Under the pieces are notes generated by a model, which was not told where the DNA came from, ran no database searches, and saw only the letters and a program-made list of their open reading frames with translations. Below are positions 1 through 5,801 of a stretch of 8,318 nt of DNA, piece after piece. Location: contig CAZCJA010000090.1 of the NCBI GenBank assembly GCA_964499015.1, positions 1 to 8,318 on the forward strand, written 5' to 3'. A program made the translations under genes and the position numbers. The first letter of the stretch is position 1; every line of letters begins with the position of its first letter. Source of the DNA: CAZCJA01 sp964499015 (GTDB lineage Bacteria > Elusimicrobiota > Elusimicrobia > F11).

Positions 1-147
1 TTGATCGCCGATTTGACCATCACCAAGGGAATGATTCCCAAAGTCCAATCGGCCCGCAGCGCGATTCATGCGGGCGTGGGACAGGTGAATATCCTCAATG
101 GGACCAAGGGCGTGCGCATGAACAGCGGCACCGCAATCTTGAAATAG
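1..147 (+). CDS. argB: Acetylglutamate kinase, C-terminal fragment (5' end outside window)
   Basis: The window opens inside a reading frame that closes with TAG at 145-147, giving the last 48 residues of a protein. The peptide carries GMIPKV followed by a helix with A..AI.AGVG and then a GV.MNSGTAI tail. This is the C-terminal signature of acetylglutamate kinase, where GMxPKV lies near the active site and the final strand ends with G.GT.I. The enzyme phosphorylates N-acetylglutamate with ATP, the second step of arginine (ornithine) synthesis in the cytoplasm. The next gene, argD, begins 2 bp after the stop and acts two steps later in the same pathway, which strongly supports the call and suggests one operon with translational coupling. 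The start and the catalytic N-terminal part are not visible. No feedback-inhibition features can be judged from this fragment. Confidence 0.85.
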   Translation: MIADLTITKGMIPKVQSARSAIHAGVGQVNILNGTKGVRMNSGTAILK

Positions 148-149
148 CC

Positions 150-1337
150 ATGGCCAAGAACCCCTACGAAAAAGAGGAGCTGGCGTCCTTCCTTCACACC
201 TTTAAGCGCCAGCCCGTGCTGCTGACCAAGGCCTCCGGCCCCTATGTGTGGGACAAAAACGGAAAAAAATATTTAGATTTTTTCTCGGGTCTCGCCGTTT
301 GCGGCGTCGGCCATAACCATCCGAACATTAAGGCGGCGATTCACAAGCAAACCGAAAAGCTCCTGCACGTTTCCAATCATTTTTACACGGAACCCCAGTC
401 TCAGCTCGCCAAAATGCTGACCGCCAAATACAAAGGCTCCAAAGTGTTTTTCTCCAATTCGGGCGCCGAAGCCAACGAGATGGCCATCAAGCTGGCCCGC
501 TTATGGGCGTCGCACAATAAGAAGAAAGGCCGCACGATCATCACGTTCTCCAACGCGTTTCACGGACGCACGCTGGCCACGGTAACCGCCAGCGGGAAAA
601 CCGGCGGGACCAACACCGTGTTCGCCCCGTTTCCGTCGGGGTTTGTGAGCGTTCCTTTCAACGATTTGGACGCTTTGAAAAAGGCCGTCAACGGCGACAC
701 CATCGCGATTATGCTCGAGCCCATTCAAGGGGAAGGCGGCATCAACATCGCCAAGCGCATGTTTATGAGCGGCATCGCCGCGCTGTGCCGCGAGAAAAAT
801 TTGCTGCTGATTTTAGACGAAGTGCAGAGCGGCATGGGCCGCACCGGCACGTTTTTTGCCTTCGAACAGTACGGCGTGAAGCCGGACATCGTCACTCTGG
901 CCAAGGGACTCGCCGGCGGTTTGCCGCTCGGCGCGACATTGGCGGTCCCGCGCGTCTCCAAGCTGATGGCGCCGGGCCTGCACGGCTCGACGTTTGGGGG
1001 AAATCCCGTCGCTTGCGCGGCGTCGATGGAAGTATTAAAACTGCTCGCCCCGAAAAATTTGGCGCGTATCCGGCAGTCCGCAGCGGCCCTTCAAAAACGG
1101 CTTTCCTCGTTTTATCGGTATCCGGCGGTGATGAGCATCCGGCAGCATGGCCTTATGGTCGGCATCGAAGTGTCCGGTTCCGGCGCTCCGTACGTGGAGC
1201 TGGCGCTCAAGAAGGGGCTGATTATCAACTGCACGCATGAAAATGTGGTCCGGCTTTTGCCTCCGTACTTCATGTCGAACGCGGAAATGAACAAATGTCT
1301 GTCAATTTTGTCGTCGGTATTCGACGAACTGGCTTAA
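150..1337 (+). CDS. argD: Acetylornithine aminotransferase (class III PLP aminotransferase)
   Basis: This 395-residue cytoplasmic PLP enzyme moves an amino group from glutamate to N-acetylglutamate semialdehyde, giving N-acetylornithine. Its length is normal for ArgD. Visible landmarks are an N-terminal segment with LDFFSGLAVCGVGHNHP, the phosphate-binding SNSGAEANE stretch (about residues 102-110), the cofactor-ring aspartate in LDEVQSGMGRTG (D223), the Schiff-base lysine in LAKGLAGGLPLGA (K252), and HGSTFGGNPVACAA, which completes the cofactor pocket from the dimer partner. ATG 150 is chosen because it follows the argB stop by 2 bp and the family N-terminus (KRQPVLLTKASGPYVWDKNGKKYLDF, split here only as a description) is intact. 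No clear Shine-Dalgarno is present, so translation is probably coupled to argB. Close relatives such as ornithine or succinylornithine aminotransferases share the fold. The argB neighbour makes arginine biosynthesis by far the likeliest role. Confidence 0.93.
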   Translation: MAKNPYEKEELASFLHTFKRQPVLLTKASGPYVWDKNGKKYLDFFSGLAVCGVGHNHPNIKAAIHKQTEKLLHVSNHFYTEPQSQLAKMLTAKYKGSKVFFSNSGAEANEMAIKLARLWASHNKKKGRTIITFSNAFHGRTLATVTASGKTGGTNTVFAPFPSGFVSVPFNDLDALKKAVNGDTIAIMLEPIQGEGGINIAKRMFMSGIAALCREKNLLLILDEVQSGMGRTGTFFAFEQYGVKPDIVTLAKGLAGGLPLGATLAVPRVSKLMAPGLHGSTFGGNPVACAASMEVLKLLAPKNLARIRQSAAALQKRLSSFYRYPAVMSIRQHGLMVGIEVSGSGAPYVELALKKGLIINCTHENVVRLLPPYFMSNAEMNKCLSILSSVFDELA

Positions 1338-1341
1338 TAAT

Positions 1342-1352
1342 AAAGGAGAAGG
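1342..1352 (+). promoter_or_regulatory. Strong Shine-Dalgarno for eno
   Basis: AAAGGAG at 1342-1348 lies 5 nt before ATG 1354. It is one of the clearest ribosome sites in the window and decides the enolase start. It fixes the long basic N-terminal extension as translated, instead of an internal start near the conserved enolase N-terminus. It sits just after the argD stop at 1335-1337. Confidence 0.7.
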
Positions 1353-1353
1353 T

Positions 1354-2709
1354 ATGGCTACGAAGTTAAAATCGCGCAGCAAAAATGGTGTTTCGAAAGT
1401 GAGTCGCCGCGGCCGCATCGTCGCGGTGAAAGCGCGTGAAATTCTGGACTCCCGCGGAAACCCCACGGTTGAAGTCGATGTCCTTCTCTCCGACGGCAGC
1501 ATGGGCCGCGCCGCGGTCCCCTCCGGCGCCTCCACCGGCGCGCACGAAGCGCTGGAGCTTCGCGACGGCGACGCCCGCCGCTACGGCGGCAAAGGCGTTC
1601 TCAAAGTCGTTCAGAACGTCGAATCAAAAATCGCGCCCGCCCTCAAAGGCCGCGACGCCTCCGACCAGATCGCGATCGACGAATTCATCAATAAGCTTGA
1701 CGGTACGCCGAACAAGGCGACGTTGGGCGCCAACGCCGTTCTCGGTGTTTCGCTCGCCTGCGCCCGCGCGGCGGCCTCGTCCCAAGGCGTTTCTCTTTAT
1801 CAGCACATCCGCCAGGTGTTCGGCTACGACAAGAAGCCGATCGTCATGCCGGTCCCGATGATGAATGTGGTCAACGGCGGCGCGCACGCCGACAATAACG
1901 TCGACATGCAGGAATTCATGATCGCGCCCGTTAAGGGCGACTCGTTCCGCGAAGCCCTTCGGGTGGGTGCGGAAACCTTTCATGCGCTGAAGAAAATTCT
2001 CCACTCCAAAAACTACTCGACCGCCGTCGGCGACGAAGGCGGCTTCGCGCCGAACCTCTCCTCCAACGAAGAAGCGCTCGAACTCCTGTGCCAGGCGATT
2101 TCCGCCGCCGGCTACAAGCCGGGCAAAGACGTTCTCTTGACGATGGACGTCGCTTCGAACGAACTCTTCAAAAACGGCCGCTACACGCTGGAAGGGGAAA
2201 AAGGCTCGCCCAGTTTCAGCTCCAACGAAATGGTCGGCTACTACGAGAAGCTTCTGAAAGATTATCCGATCGTATCCATTGAAGACGGCTTGGCCGAAGA
2301 CGATTGGGACGGCTGGAAAACCCTAACGGACCGTCTGGGCAAACGCATCCAGCTCGTCGGAGACGACTTGTTTGTCACCAACACCAAGCGCCTGCAGGAA
2401 GGAATTGATAAGGGCGTGGGCAACACCATTCTGATCAAAGTGAACCAGATCGGGAGCCTCACCGAAACGATCCGCGCCATTCAGTTGGCCACTCGCAACG
2501 GCTATCACGCGATCATCTCGCACCGTTCCGGTGAAACCGAAGACGCGTTTATCGCCGATCTCGCGGTCGCCGTCGGCGTCGGCCAGATTAAAACCGGCTC
2601 CGCCTCACGTTCCGATCGTATTGCCAAATACAATCAATTGCTAAGATTGGAAGAAGAGATCGGCCGTCGGGCGACGTTCCCCGGACACAAGACGTTCGAA
2701 CTCGGATAA
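1354..2709 (+). CDS. eno: Enolase (phosphopyruvate hydratase)
   Basis: Enolase interconverts 2-phosphoglycerate and phosphoenolpyruvate in glycolysis and gluconeogenesis. The frame encodes 451 residues, longer than the usual 410-435. Diagnostic pieces are AREILDSRGNPTVEV near the N-terminus, GANAVLGVSLACARA, NGGAHADNNVDMQEFMI, VGDEGGFAP (E228), the magnesium ligands in MDVASNE (D265), SIEDGLAEDDWDGW (E310) and GDDLF (D337), the catalytic lysine in LIKVNQIGSLTET (K362), and the signature SHRSGETEDAFIADLAV followed by GQIKTGSASRSDRIAKYNQLLR. All key residues appear present. The extra length is mainly about 20 basic residues (Lys/Arg/Ser-rich) before the conserved start. Next comes an ftsB-like gene, a linkage seen in many bacteria. 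The strong ribosome site suggests higher expression than argD. Confidence 0.97.
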   Translation: MATKLKSRSKNGVSKVSRRGRIVAVKAREILDSRGNPTVEVDVLLSDGSMGRAAVPSGASTGAHEALELRDGDARRYGGKGVLKVVQNVESKIAPALKGRDASDQIAIDEFINKLDGTPNKATLGANAVLGVSLACARAAASSQGVSLYQHIRQVFGYDKKPIVMPVPMMNVVNGGAHADNNVDMQEFMIAPVKGDSFREALRVGAETFHALKKILHSKNYSTAVGDEGGFAPNLSSNEEALELLCQAISAAGYKPGKDVLLTMDVASNELFKNGRYTLEGEKGSPSFSSNEMVGYYEKLLKDYPIVSIEDGLAEDDWDGWKTLTDRLGKRIQLVGDDLFVTNTKRLQEGIDKGVGNTILIKVNQIGSLTETIRAIQLATRNGYHAIISHRSGETEDAFIADLAVAVGVGQIKTGSASRSDRIAKYNQLLRLEEEIGRRATFPGHKTFELG

Positions 2710-2718
2710 GGAGCTTTT

Positions 2719-3000
2719 TTGGATCAGAAGAAAAAGTCGTTGGTGCTGCTGGCAATCGGACTGCTTATTTTGGCCAGCTTTGCTTTTAACGACAGTCTGC
2801 GCGCGGCGTTTAACCGCCGGCGCATGATTTCCGAGGCTCAGGCGGAATTGGATGCGCTTTCCGTCCAGCTTGCCGCTACGCGCCAGCGAATTTCCAACCT
2901 GAAAGCGTCCCCCCAGTCCTATGAACAGCTCGTCCGTCGGGAATTGGGCTATACCCGGCCGGGAGAGAAAGAAATACGTTTTGTAAAAGAAGAAAAATAA
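2719..3000 (+). CDS. FtsB/DivIC-family septum formation initiator
   Basis: This is a 93-residue bitopic membrane protein with the FtsB/DivIC plan. A short cytoplasmic Lys-rich start (about residues 3-6) is followed by one transmembrane helix (about 7-24) and then a periplasmic coiled coil (about 34-64, heptad-like with EAQAELDALSVQLAATRQ). The C-terminal motif YEQLVRRELGYTRPGEKEIRF is the family hallmark (E..aR..Lg...pGE). Such proteins bridge FtsL/FtsQ and early septum assembly in the divisome. The start is TTG at 2719. A good site AAGGAG (2708-2713) overlaps the eno stop codon, and the next ATG (residue 36) would delete the membrane helix. The eno-ftsB order is common across bacteria, which supports the identity. 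The family is certain enough; choosing ftsB over divIC by name is not possible from sequence alone. Confidence 0.88.
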   Translation: MDQKKKSLVLLAIGLLILASFAFNDSLRAAFNRRRMISEAQAELDALSVQLAATRQRISNLKASPQSYEQLVRRELGYTRPGEKEIRFVKEEK

Positions 3001-3010
3001 TAGTTACAAT
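2981..3010 (+). promoter_or_regulatory. Possible sigma70-type promoter for csp
   Basis: TTGTAA (2981-2986; 4 of 6 to TTGACA) and TACAAT (3005-3010; 5 of 6 to TATAAT) are separated by 18 bp. The block lies in the last codons of the ftsB-like gene and just after its stop, leaving a short leader before the csp ribosome site. Cold-shock genes are often expressed separately from upstream genes, so an internal promoter is plausible. This is a pattern match by eye only. Confidence 0.35.
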
Positions 3011-3027
3011 AAGCGGGCAGTTTTTAC

Positions 3028-3033
3028 GGAGGT
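3028..3033 (+). promoter_or_regulatory. Shine-Dalgarno for csp
   Basis: GGAGGT lies 10 nt before ATG 3044 and is a near-perfect anti-Shine-Dalgarno match. It supports the cold-shock gene start and a high translation rate. Confidence 0.65.
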
Positions 3034-3043
3034 AAACAGATCC

Positions 3044-3253
3044 ATGGGTGCACACAAAGGCAAAGTGAAGTGGTTCAACGATCAAAAAGGGTTCGGATTC
3101 ATCACGAAAGACGACGGCACCGGAGATGTGTTTGTGCATTTCTCGGCCATCGCTTCTGAAGGGTTCAAATCTTTGGCTGAAGGCGATAAAGTGAATTTCG
3201 ATATCGTCGAGTCAGACAAAGGCCCCAAAGCAGCCAACGTAACCAAAGCTTAA
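3044..3253 (+). CDS. CspA-family cold-shock protein
   Basis: This 69-residue single cold-shock domain (OB fold) is the standard length for the family. It binds single-stranded RNA or DNA and acts as an RNA chaperone in the cytoplasm. The opening KGKVKWFNDQKGFGFI contains RNP1 (K15-GFGFI), and VFVHF (29-33) is RNP2. FKSLAEGDKVNFDI and GPKAANV complete the last strands, so aromatic nucleic-acid-stacking residues W10, F17, F19, F30, H32 and F33 are in place. The gene has a strong ribosome site and possibly its own promoter. It is followed after only 3 nt by a GTG-started small gene, so the two are probably co-translated. Which of the many csp paralogues this is, and whether it responds to cold, cannot be told from the sequence. 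Confidence 0.95.
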   Translation: MGAHKGKVKWFNDQKGFGFITKDDGTGDVFVHFSAIASEGFKSLAEGDKVNFDIVESDKGPKAANVTKA

Positions 3254-3256
3254 ACA

Positions 3257-3556
3257 GTGCCGAAGACCGTTTACTCCACGTGCCCATTCTGCAAGGGCAT
3301 GATGGAGGTCAATGCGGAGACCGGCGAAGTTGTTCAAAAGTGGGAAGCTTCAACCGATACGCCGACGGACAAGATGTCGTCGGCGTTGAAGAAAATTGTT
3401 GATGGTAAGAAGCGCCGCGAAACTCTGTTTGAGTCCAAAAAAAGCGAGATTGAAGGGCAAAAGAAAGACGTGGAGAACCTTTTCCGCCAAGAGGTGGAAA
3501 AGGCCAAACGCGAAGGGGTGAAGGAAAACCCGCTTAAGCCTTTTGATTTAGATTAG
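3257..3556 (+). CDS. Small CPxC zinc-knuckle-like protein with charged helical tail (unknown function)
   Basis: I do not recognise a named family for this 99-residue protein. It opens with a treble-clef or zinc-ribbon-like half site CPFC (C9, C12), then EVNAETGEVVQKW, which looks like a short beta hairpin. From about residue 38 it is a highly charged Lys/Glu-rich segment predicted as helix or coiled coil (DKMSSALKKIVDGKKRR and onward to EKAKREGVK), ending in a KPFDLD tail. Only two cysteines are present, so a full tetrahedral zinc site would need dimerisation or other ligands. GTG 3257 is chosen because it follows the csp stop by 3 nt and keeps CPFC; the next Met (residue 15) would lose it. 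No ribosome site is visible, so coupling to csp is likely. Its position suggests a nucleic-acid or translation-related role, but that is inference. Confidence 0.72.
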   Translation: MPKTVYSTCPFCKGMMEVNAETGEVVQKWEASTDTPTDKMSSALKKIVDGKKRRETLFESKKSEIEGQKKDVENLFRQEVEKAKREGVKENPLKPFDLD

Positions 3557-4397
3557 TTTTTACGGAGTGCGGTATCAGGATTTGAACGCTGGGATTTCTG
3601 ATATGTTGTTTAGGAAGGACTACATTGGGCAACTGGCGTTTCCGCGCGCTATCCAATTGTATCGGCAAATCGACGTGCTTACCTTTAATCGCCCCGCCAA
3701 TATCCGAGGCTTTAACCTTTAAAATTCTGTCTTTACCGCCCACTCTTACCAATAAAAGCACTTCTGTATTTGTTGGAATCACGCGCGGATCCGTCGCGAT
3801 ATGGCCGTGCAAAACCTCATAAATTCCAGACGCCTTTTCCACCACGATCGGCTTTAAAAATTCTCCATTCTTCGCGTAGGGCTTTGCGCCGCGTGAGGCT
3901 CGCCATAAGTTAACCGGGGTCGTTTCGACCAGCGCCGCCTTTAATGCTTTCTTCCATGCTTTTGGGGCTTTTTTAGCCTTACACCATTCCCACACATCGG
4001 CCCGGGTCTGGAAGGGGGTTTTTTTAGCGCGAATGGCTTGCTGCAAATCGGGGGGTAAGAGTTCAAAGGGATTGGAGATATACCAGGTGGCCTTAAATTG
4101 CTCGCTGGAGTACCCCAGTTTTGAGGCCCATCCCGGCTCACGCAGGACCTGGGCCAGGCTTTTACCGGTGGCCTGTTGGTAGCGGACCAGGTCGGCCATG
4201 GCATCCTTATCCAGCTTGTTTTCCAGACCCACGGTCGACATGACCTTTTTTGTGGTCTTCATCTGGAAACGGTATCCATTATCAAGCGGTAATAAAGATT
4301 GGATGAGGGGGGCTCCCAGAAGGCTTGCCAGGCAAAGGGCGGCCCCGCCAAACCAGATCGCGCTGCGCAGATATGGGTGTCTCATCTCTCTTTTCAT
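3534..4397 (-). CDS. Membrane-anchored or exported 3D-domain (double-psi beta-barrel) protein
   Basis: The 287-residue product has a hydrophobic N-terminal helix (about residues 12-36: signal anchor or uncleaved signal). A central Lys/Trp-rich helical region (about 45-170) of unrecognised type follows. The C-terminal domain matches the 3D fold: ATDPRVIP (D203), an LLLVRVGG strand, then ASDIGGAIKG (D232) and KHVDLPI (D243), the three aspartates that name the family. In MltA and related murein hydrolases or resuscitation proteins this domain forms the barrel that cleaves or binds peptidoglycan, so an envelope role is likely. ATG 4397 is used; GTG 4418 and ATG 4385 are alternatives, and none has a convincing ribosome site. 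The gene stands alone on this strand. Its last 23 bp overlap the end of the convergent + strand gene, with no terminator between them. No second catalytic domain is visible. Confidence 0.78.
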   Translation of the reverse strand: MKREMRHPYLRSAIWFGGAALCLASLLGAPLIQSLLPLDNGYRFQMKTTKKVMSTVGLENKLDKDAMADLVRYQQATGKSLAQVLREPGWASKLGYSSEQFKATWYISNPFELLPPDLQQAIRAKKTPFQTRADVWEWCKAKKAPKAWKKALKAALVETTPVNLWRASRGAKPYAKNGEFLKPIVVEKASGIYEVLHGHIATDPRVIPTNTEVLLLVRVGGKDRILKVKASDIGGAIKGKHVDLPIQLDSARKRQLPNVVLPKQHIRNPSVQILIPHSVKTNLNQKA

Positions 4398-4466
4398 ATT
4401 CCTATTGTACTTTACCACCCCTTAAGATGGCTTTAAAATCGGATTAAGATTTGGGACATTTTCTAT

Positions 4467-4490
4467 AAATAACGCGTATATTCGTTATTT
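4467..4490. repeat. 8-bp perfect inverted repeat (operator-like)
   Basis: AAATAACG (4467-4474) and CGTTATTT (4483-4490) are exact reverse complements around an 8-nt centre CGTATATT. The arm centres are 16 bp apart, about one and a half helical turns. The low GC content and lack of a following T-run on either strand make a rho-independent terminator unlikely. A protein-binding site in the divergent promoter region fits better. Confidence 0.45.
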
Positions 4491-4502
4491 TCTCAAAATT
4501 AA

Positions 4503-4595
4503 GGGGGGATAAGGGGTACCCCGAAAGACCCAGGCAACCATGCCTGCGGTGCCCTGTTTTACGACGTGCCGGAAACGATAGTTCGCCCAAACCCC
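4503..4595 (+). ncRNA. Candidate structured 5' leader of porV-like gene (unclassified)
   Basis: The block contains a perfect 10-bp palindrome GGGGTACCCC (4513-4522), a 6-bp hairpin CAGGCA-ACCA-TGCCTG (4531-4546), and a GGGG (4513-4516) that could instead pair with CCCC (4592-4595) to close the whole block. Around the hairpin the order GAAAGACCC, GGCAACC (4533-4539) and GGTGCC (4548-4553) recalls the core of SAM-I/SAM-IV riboswitches. The other required SAM elements (kink-turn strand, P4 and a matching P1) could not be found by eye. A riboswitch or other cis-acting RNA is possible, but the element is unclassified and the strand is inferred from the downstream gene. Confidence 0.28.
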
Positions 4596-4623
4596 GATCT
4601 TCTCTGTATCTTAATCGTCCCTT

Positions 4624-4671
4624 AAAGCGCTCTTAATTAGACCCCGTGTAACATTGTTGTAACAAAGCGCT
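4624..4671 (+). repeat. Short direct-repeat pairs before the porV-like start
   Basis: AAAGCGCT occurs at 4624-4631 and again at 4664-4671, exactly 40 bp apart, the second touching the ATG. Nested between them, TGTAACA occurs at 4647-4653 and 4658-4664, 11 bp apart, about one helical turn. Helical phasing is what tandem regulator sites show, but with 7-8 bp matches chance is also possible. No Shine-Dalgarno is visible before ATG 4672. Confidence 0.3.
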
Positions 4672-5772
4672 ATGAGATCCGACGACCTCTATCACAGAGT
4701 CTCGATCACCCGGGTGGGCAGATCCGTCCTGCTCTTTTCCTTATTCATATGTGCCATGTCGGCCTCTTGGGCCGGTTCTGAAACCGGCGCCGACTTCTTG
4801 AAAATACCCACATCCGCCCGTCCCATCTCCCTTGGCAACGCCTACACGGCTTTGGCTAGCGGAGTTGATTCAATTGATCGCAATGTGGCGGGACTCGGCC
4901 GCGGGCCGGCGGCTCTGGCCGTTTCGCACCAGCAGATTTTCGGCGACAACAGCCTCGATTATTTGGCGGCGTCATGGCCGGGCCGTACACCCAGTTCATT
5001 CGCGTGGGGCTTGGCGGTTAGCCGTCTTTCGTACGCCGATCAGGAACGCCGCGGCGTTGACCGCAGTGTGTCCGGCTCATTCGGCGCGAGCGATATGTCC
5101 GTTGGCCTTTCGATGGCGCGCAATTTGGGATCGATGCAGTTGGGCACGCAGTTGAAAGTGATTCGCCAGGATTTGGCCGGTTTCTCGGCAAGCGGCGTCG
5201 CCGCTGATGTAGGCCTTATGACTCGCACGCCGTTGCCGCGGCTTTCAATGGGATTTGCGGTACGCAACATCGGCCCGGAAATGAAATTTATCTCCGAGAA
5301 TTATCATTTGCCGCTGACCATTACGGCGGGCGCCGCCTACCGCATGATTCGACCGCTCACCCTCGTTCTTGACATTCAAAACAGCCCCTATTCCGGACAA
5401 ACCACCGCCGCCCTTGGCTTCGAATTTTCCGCCGTCAACAACGTCACGCTCCGCGCCGGCTATCTGAACAAAATTGTCCAAGCGGTGAACAACCGGCAGG
5501 CATCGGAAACCAACCGTGGCAATTTCGGCGGCTTTGGAGGACTCGCCGGCGGCATCGGCTTTAAGCTCGGACAATTTTCCATTGATTACGCGATCTCGCC
5601 GTTCGGCGAACTGGGCACGAACCATGTGTTCACGTTGACGACATCGTTCGCGATGAAAGACGACTCTTTGCCGATTATCGCGGCGCCGAAGGATGAACGC
5701 GGCATCGTTATTTTCGAGCCGAGCGAAAATACCTTTGGGCAAGACGAACCCGGAACGGACTTGCCTAAGTAA
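4672..5772 (+). CDS. PorV/PorQ-family outer-membrane beta-barrel protein
   Basis: The 366-residue product has a signal peptide: basic N-region to R17, hydrophobic core about 18-28, and likely cleavage after SWA (residue 34). The mature N-terminus reads GADFLKIPTSARPISLGNAYTAL and then DSIDRNVAGLG. This matches the PorV/PorQ opening (G..FL.I...AR...mG.A..A.a......NPAGL, here NVAGLG). The rest is alternating beta strands with Gly and aromatic ends (FGASDMSVGLS, LGTQLKVIRQ, ALGFEFSAVNNVTLRAGY, GGIGFKLGQFSIDYAISPFGELG), typical of the FadL-like barrel with C-terminal strands at FTLTTSFAM. A short acidic tail (about 327-366) extends past the barrel. In Bacteroidota, PorV is an outer-membrane shuttle for type IX secretion cargo. 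The large cargo-like gene 29 bp downstream fits that role. GTG 4714 (V15) is an alternative start giving a more usual signal length. Confidence 0.85.
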   Translation: MRSDDLYHRVSITRVGRSVLLFSLFICAMSASWAGSETGADFLKIPTSARPISLGNAYTALASGVDSIDRNVAGLGRGPAALAVSHQQIFGDNSLDYLAASWPGRTPSSFAWGLAVSRLSYADQERRGVDRSVSGSFGASDMSVGLSMARNLGSMQLGTQLKVIRQDLAGFSASGVAADVGLMTRTPLPRLSMGFAVRNIGPEMKFISENYHLPLTITAGAAYRMIRPLTLVLDIQNSPYSGQTTAALGFEFSAVNNVTLRAGYLNKIVQAVNNRQASETNRGNFGGFGGLAGGIGFKLGQFSIDYAISPFGELGTNHVFTLTTSFAMKDDSLPIIAAPKDERGIVIFEPSENTFGQDEPGTDLPK

Positions 5773-5801
5773 GGGGCCGACGCTATGTCCTGAGAAAGAC
5801 C

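Larger units (their letters stand above)
4398..4671. other. Divergent intergenic region between the 3D-domain gene and the porV-like gene
   Basis: This is the longest non-coding stretch in the window, 274 bp. From left to right it holds an AT-rich part next to the - strand gene with an 8-bp inverted repeat, a GC-rich block (about 4503-4595) rich in short complementary segments, and an AT-richer part with short direct repeats leading into the + strand start. No convincing reading frame with a ribosome site was found on either strand. Promoters for both flanking genes must lie here, but no -35/-10 pair stands out. Confidence 0.7.

Noticed and set aside
785..1240. 151-codon + strand frame inside argD
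   Set aside because: It lies wholly within the well-supported aminotransferase in another frame and has an Arg-rich shadow composition with no recognisable motif.
1436..1861. 141-codon + strand frame inside eno, and 1624-2004 on the - strand
   Set aside because: Both overlap intact enolase motifs. The + frame is Arg/Pro/Ala/Ser-biased, as out-of-frame reading of GC-rich codons gives.
3555..3567. AGTTTTTACGGAG repeated here and at 3019-3031 (before csp), hinting at a lost csp-like start or mobile remnant
   Set aside because: The 13-nt match is isolated. No cold-shock coding follows the second copy and there are no flanking repeats, so chance or a shared ribosome-site-like string is simpler.
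4503..4595. Cyclic-di-GMP (GEMM) riboswitch
   Set aside because: GGCAACC resembles the GEMM GCAAACC segment, but the tetraloop/receptor, the GACGCAAAGCC segment and the second stem are not found, so the class was not assigned.
5785..5793. ATG TCC TGA mini-frame between the porV-like and cysteine-rich genes
   Set aside because: It is only two codons with no ribosome site, and is better read as part of the 29-bp spacer.
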